From Neurospora crassa OR74A (lineage: Eukaryota; Ascomycota; Sordariomycetes; Sordariales; Sordariaceae): a stretch of DNA of 64,000 nucleotides. The stretch lies in contig NC_026504.1 of NCBI RefSeq assembly GCF_000182925.2, positions 5,518,001 to 5,582,000 of the forward strand, written 5' to 3'. Under the pieces are notes generated by a model. That model was given only the letters and a program-made list of their open reading frames with translations, ran no database searches and was not told the origin of the DNA. The position numbers and the translations under genes were made by a program. How positions within the stretch are numbered: the stretch's first letter is position 1; each line of letters begins with the position of its first letter. Below are positions 59,087 to 64,000 of this stretch, piece by piece.

Positions 59087-62000
59087 TTATAGTTGGCCTA
59101 TTCCTCCCATGACTGCCAGATCATCGTCGTTGGAAGAGAACCCAAAGTTTGACTCCTGTAGCAGATCGTCCATCTCATTTCCCGGAAACATCATCATCAT
59201 CATCATGTTGTGGTCATCTTGTCCTCTACCACCACCACCACCTCCTCCTGCCGCTAGCATGCCCATATGTGTTGCGGGCATGCTTGTACTCATATTCATC
59301 ATACTCATGCTCGTGTTCGTCATGTCGAGATTCATGTCCATACTCATGCCCATGCCCATGCCCATGCCCATGTTGGTACAGGAAGCATCCATGCTTGTTC
59401 CTAGCCCCATCATCATGCCTGTGGATGATGATGACCAATCCGTCAGGTTCGTCATGCCCATGGCTACCCCCATATTGCTCATATTGCCCATGTCAGCAAG
59501 GCCCAAATCCATACTCATGCCCATGCCGGGACTGGTGGTGGCAGTAGTGGTGGTGCCAGTAATAGTGAACCCAGCAGCCGTAACCGGCGACGGCACCGCC
59601 GAAGTGTCAACAGACGACGAAGACTGCCCCTGCATCAGTCCCATACCAGCAGCACCCACGCTCGATGGAAAGTCCGGCGTAGACCCTAGAGAGGAAGAAG
59701 AAGCTGACATCAACCCCAGTCTCTCCCTCATCATGTTCTTGAACTTCTCCAGTAGCACAACATCGTCCGCCGACGTGGTACTCAGCTTTTGGATCTCCCT
59801 CGCCTTGGCGCGAATAGCTTCATCACTCGGGAACATGCCTCTAGCAAACCCTCCACCTCCCCCGCCGCCATCACTTCCCCCCCTCACACAAGTCGTGACA
59901 AACTTGATCAACCCCTTCTCCAACTCCCGGGAGCAAAACACCACCGCAGGTCTCTGCCATCTGGTCTTGAATCCCCTCACGAACTTGTTGGCCGTCTCTT
60001 TTTCCGCGACAAACATGCGTTTGGCTTCTTTCATCTGGATGGGGATGTCCGTTTCCACCGTCGTGGCTTGGGCGTGCGGGTTCGGGAACAAGTAAGGTGG
60101 TTCGAAGCCGGACCCGCCTTGGGTGGCGCTCCATTGAGTACATTCGGGCAAGCCCGGTAGAGCGGCGTCGGTGAGGAGACCGACGTCGCGCTTGAAGCGG
60201 CGGAGCCACTCGGCGTTGTCGGCAGCAGTTTGGTTCCAGGGGTCGTCACTGGATGAAAAAGAGGAAAAAAAATTAGCTAGGGGCGGAGAGAATATGAAGG
60301 ATGAAAGAGGGACTCACTCTTGATACAAGATCCAACGCGCTTGGCGTTGGAGTTCTTCATCACTGGGAATGTGACAGTCTGGGGAGTTTGGTGACATGAC
60401 TGCTGCCACGTATGCGCCCAGCTCGCGAGCCAGCCTGCGGTAGCAGTTGGCGTCGTTGAAGAAGTACGGCCCAATCTTGACCGCGTTGTGGGGTTTGCCT
60501 ATGTGTCCGTCTACACCTGCTGCGATATTAAAGGTTGGGGTACCTATGCTTCCCAGTGAAGTATTCCGAGGACCATTAAAGCAGCTGCTGCCCATCCATG
60601 TGGCCATGTCCATCGACGGGGTGAAGCCTTTTCGGGACACCGATGAGATGGTCAATGGCTCGCATGTGGCCAAAGCTACTGCGCTGGCTTCTGGAGACAC
60701 ATGTCGCTGTTTAAACGCTGCGAGCCAGTCACTGTTGTCGGCAGCTGTCTGGTTCCAGCAGTCGTCACATTCGTAAATAATGATACGGGCTTTGGTTTGT
60801 AGGTCCATATCAGTGGGCTCTATGCCCATCGAGCGTTGCAGGTGCAAAAACTCGGCCAGCTCCCTCTCGAGGCGACTGTAGTTATGGATAGTCGAATCGA
60901 TCTTGGAGGGATCAGTGGAGCGCCTTGCCTCATCACCGACATCTTCAGATCGTGGCAAGACAGCTCGCTGCCGAAAGTCGGCGAGCCAGCTTGTAGATGC
61001 GTAAATGAGACGCAGAAGAAAATTGGCGACGTCTTCAGAGGGATGACTGGACGACTCTTCCATGCGACCGATAATGTTGCAGGCCTCATACTGCAACTCG
61101 CTATCCATGGCGGTTAAGCCGAGTAACCGACGAGCCTTGACATACTCGTGGAGCTCGTTCTCCATCGGATCCTCCTCAAAAATGTTGCTCTTGCCGTTGA
61201 TACGCAGAACTGCCTGACGGCTCTCGTTTGCCGACCTGATAGGTCCCATCCTTGCCTGCAGGGCCAACGGCTCGGAAGAAAGAAGCAAGTCCCGTAGCCA
61301 GGACGGGATAGCGGTTTCGCTCTGGTTAGACTGAAGCTCGGCTGCGTAGATGATTCTGCATGCCTCGACTTGGAGCTCTTCATCTGTAGGCACCCTGCCC
61401 ATGATGTCGCGCTCTTTGGTGAGATAATACATCAGTTCGCTCTTGATCAACTCGTAGGCGTTGCGAGCTGTCTCAGAAGATTCTTGGGTCGCTGTGTATG
61501 GATTCGGCGAGTTTCTGTCATCGTGGATCAGGTCTGATGGGATCATGTCAGCAGTTTGTTTCAGATGTGCTGAAGGGAAAGAAAATCCTACATGGTGGGA
61601 TGGCGTTTTCGACCATCTCGAGAACTGGATTGTCAAAACCCCAGTCACCCTTCCATTCGGCCATTGTCTGACCAGCTTTGAAGTGCTCCGCCAAGTGGTC
61701 GACGCGAATGCTCCAAGTGTCCATGACGATGCCACAGAAACCACATCGGGACCGTATTTCGGGCGTAGTGGCTTTCCACTGCTCCATGGACCAGTTCACA
61801 AACTTGACGTCGTGAACCAGTTTTAGGTGCTGACGGAGATGGTCCTTGCGATAGAAAGTCCGCTCTTCTTGGGTTTTCTCCTGGCAGATGGAGTAGTTGT
61901 GAGTCTCGATATGAGCTTCATCCGGGTTTGCCAATCCACAGAAGACACAGGACACTTGGCCATTCTCGGGGTTGGATGCCCGAGGGCCTTCAGGAGCACA

Positions 62001-63179
62001 TACCCATCTCTCGAGAGACAGGTGTAGGGACTTTTCATGTCTTTGCCAGTCGTGCTTAGTACGGAAAGTCTCTGTACAGAAAGTACACTGAAAGGTCTTG
62101 AGAGGCGCAGAGAGAGAGTGTCTTTTCTCCGACGGCACTGGTGCTGCCTTTCTCCTTCTCCGCCTCCGCCCACGGTTCATAGAAGACCCATACGAGCCAA
62201 GGGAGTCATGAGTTCCGTAAGAGTATGCAGAGGCAAAAGAAAGGCCACTGGAGATGGACGTGTTGAAACTGCTGGCCGAGGAGGCAGCACACAAAGATCT
62301 GTTGGAGCCATCGTCGGTCAAGTTGAAGTTGTTGCTGTGTGGACTACCGGATGAAAGGGTAGTGGTGGAGGCAGTGACGGCACGGGCAATGGCAGTCACC
62401 GAGGCGGGTTCGTGTTCTGGAGGGGAGACCTGCCAACGTTGGAGCGGATTCAGGAGCTCCAGTTGGGGCCGTCTCTGGGGTATGTCCAGATTGGTGGACA
62501 AGGTCCGTACACCGGGTGAGATGGACCGAGGGGCACCCATAACCTTGCCTCTTCTGCGACGGGCATTGGCCAGCCAGCCCGTGATCTGGGTCTTGCTCAA
62601 GCCTGTCTGCTTTTGCAGCATTTCCTTCTCTTCATCGTTGGGGTATGGGTGTTTTTGGTGGATGGAGAGCCAGTTCTTGAGGATCTTGATGGATTCGCGC
62701 GAGAAGCGGTTGTTGACCTTGGTGGCGGCGAGTGCAATGGGAGGAGCAGGAGTAGAAGGTCGGTCTTGCTCTTCGACGGAGGTGGTCGAACCTGGGTTCC
62801 GAGGGGGTGCCGCAGGTTGATCCACCAGTCCGAGGCTACAGACTCGGTTCAGGGCCACACAGCCTGTGCAATATCCCTTGTAGCTACCCTCACGGATGCG
62901 CTTGCACTGATAACCATTGGCCTGGCAGTGGTTGCAAGGGGAGGATGGCATATCAAACGAGTCTTCAAAGGCCACGATGGAATCGCCGGCCGTTGCTGTT
63001 TCCCCGAGGCCAAGCAGGTTGTTCTGTTCGTAGTGCTGCAGGGCCCAGCTGGCAAAGTCATCATCTGCGGCATTCTCCAGGGCCAGATCCAGGTCGTTGG
63101 GATGGCGAGTACCTGGCATGGAGGCTGGGTCGATGCCGTCCCAGTTGATGAATGCTTCCATTTCGTGGATGGTTGGCAT
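59087..63179 (-). CDS. Multi-domain transcription factor: Zn2Cys6 cluster, TALE homeodomain, C2H2 fingers and CENP-B-like repeats
   Basis: Exons 63179..61592, 61533..60318 and 60248..59087 (introns 58 and 69 nt) give 1321 aa. Domains in order: a Zn2Cys6-type cluster with Cys82, 85, 92, 104, 107 and 114; a TALE homeodomain at about 156-212 with the HPYP extension and recognition helix ITGWLANARRRR; a run of seven basic residues near 337-344; and a C2H2 finger at 365-386 (CTFC...HEKSLH) followed by further Cys/His pairs up to about 500. Five repeats follow (from about 557, 655, 751, 896 and 1038), each ending in a DEELQxxAR-type helix. In repeats 3 and 4 this is followed by WNQTAADNxxWLxxFK, resembling CENP-B/Tc5 transposase helix-turn-helix domains. 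The tail is Met-rich and ends with acidic, aromatic residues suggestive of an activation domain. It is nuclear. The exact orthologue is not recognised. Confidence 0.88.
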
Positions 63180-64000
63180 GGTGCAGGTGGCAAAGGCCTC
63201 AAAGGGCGCAGCTGACGAGTACTAGTACAGTCTGTCCCTGTGAGACTCGGGTAGCTGGCTGATGCTGGTTGAGTGGTGGAGGAGGAGGAGGAGCAGGATG
63301 TAGTGCAGAGGGCGTAAGAAGCGAGACAACAGTCCACGGGCTCGGACTTTTCCTTGACGGGATATAAAGATGGTGGGGGGAAGTCAACTCGACCACATAT
63401 AAATCCTTCAACACACACAAGATAAGTGGAAAAGAATGTCTTGACGACGAAACACACACGGAAAAGAAGAGGGATGAGGAAAAAGGAAGAGAAAAGTCCA
63501 TTGCCTCGACTTATCCAGGACGGGCATCCCATGCTATCAAGGGTATCGTAGGTAGCCTCCCCTCTCGGACCTACCTACCCTCCTCCTACCTTTCCCTTCC
63601 AGGACGGTGACCGGTTGGTCGCGGCACAGTCACACAATCCCGGACTGGATGGTCTCGCTGCTGAAAAGGCATTCATTGTCTGTCGACGGGCACCACATGA
63701 GTGACTGGAGGAGTGAGTGAGTGGTGGTGTTGTTGCTCAAAGCGGAATCCAGTCATCCGAAAAGGTGGGGAGCGCGCCTTTCAATTGACATGCTGCACCA
63801 CACCTTTGACGAGGACCCACCCTGCCAAGCTGGGGCTCCCGCTGTAGGTACCTCTAGTCAAGCCAGCCATTCCCCGCAATCGGACCTTCTTTCTCCAAAT
63901 TCACAACTGAAAGGCTTCACCAACTTGACCAACCATCACAGACAAATTCCCTAGATTTGTACACGTACTTGAGGGATGTAGAGAAGATCCTCGTATGCAG
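63180..64000. other. Upstream region of the transcription factor gene
   Basis: 820 bp probably holding the promoter and leader of the homeobox gene, cut by the window end. It has CTCC/GGAGG repeats near 63276-63292 and T/C-rich DNA. A short rightward open frame at 63721-63954 shows no recognisable feature. Confidence 0.45.

Noticed and set aside
59109-60095. 328-codon rightward ORF opposite the homeobox factor, with Pro/Met/Ile-rich repeats
   Set aside because: It is the complement of the Met/Gly-rich repeats of the real gene.
15505-63179. A biosynthetic or defence gene cluster
   Set aside because: The neighbours belong to unrelated housekeeping pathways, on mixed strands with separate promoters.
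1-64000. tRNA, 5S rRNA, CRISPR, phage or operon-like features
   Set aside because: I looked for B-box-like GGTTCGA motifs, for the Neurospora 5S sequence and for regularly spaced repeats, and found none that hold up. The only tandem arrays are micro- and minisatellites.

Overview
The window is a 64-kb piece of a filamentous ascomycete chromosome, most likely from the Sordariaceae (Neurospora or a close relative). Genes carry short introns of about 54-141 nt with GTRNGT donors and CTAAC/CTGAC-type branch sites. Highly expressed genes favour C- or G-ending codons. Intergenic DNA is long, AT-rich and full of microsatellites. The predicted Hsp88 (707 aa) and the class VI chitin synthase match what I recall of Neurospora proteins. 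I found no prokaryotic features, no CRISPR array, no tRNA or rRNA gene and no intact transposon.

Layout, left to right: the 3' part of translation factor eIF5B (+); hsp88, an Hsp110/SSE1-type chaperone (-); class VI chitin synthase (-); the nonsense-mediated decay factor UPF2/NMD2 (-); a 978-aa multi-KH RNA-binding protein (-); a 4.6-kb gap; an unrecognised 978-aa proline/arginine/tyrosine-rich protein (-); a HAD pyrimidine-5'-nucleotidase-like enzyme (+); Mediator subunit MED21 (-); an RRG7-like mitochondrial nuclease-fold protein (+); a small acidic 'WED' protein (-); mitochondrial Lon protease (+); a 5.8-kb gap; an atypical protein kinase (+); a 4.4-kb gap; the delta-9 acyl-CoA desaturase with a cytochrome b5 domain (+); and a large multi-domain transcription factor (-).

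The genes are independent housekeeping or regulatory units, not an operon or a secondary-metabolite cluster. Themes are RNA and protein homeostasis (eIF5B, Hsp88, UPF2, KH protein, Lon), cell wall and membrane (chitin synthase, desaturase) and transcription (MED21, homeobox factor). Three gene pairs are divergent and share intergenic promoters; four are tail to tail, one only 50 bp apart.

The most interesting observations are: (1) hsp88 ends at a TAG followed in frame by 64 more open codons with strongly coding-like composition; (2) hsp88 has a 141-nt in-frame intron without stops, whose retention would add a basic Ser-Pro/KRRKLF segment to the acidic loop of the chaperone; (3) the factor at 59.1-63.2 kb joins a Zn2Cys6 cluster, a TALE homeodomain and C2H2 fingers to five CENP-B/transposase-HTH-like repeats and a methionine-rich tail; (4) UPF2 has an overlapping upstream ORF that could feed back on its own mRNA. 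All gene models come from reading translations and splice signals by eye; no searches were run.
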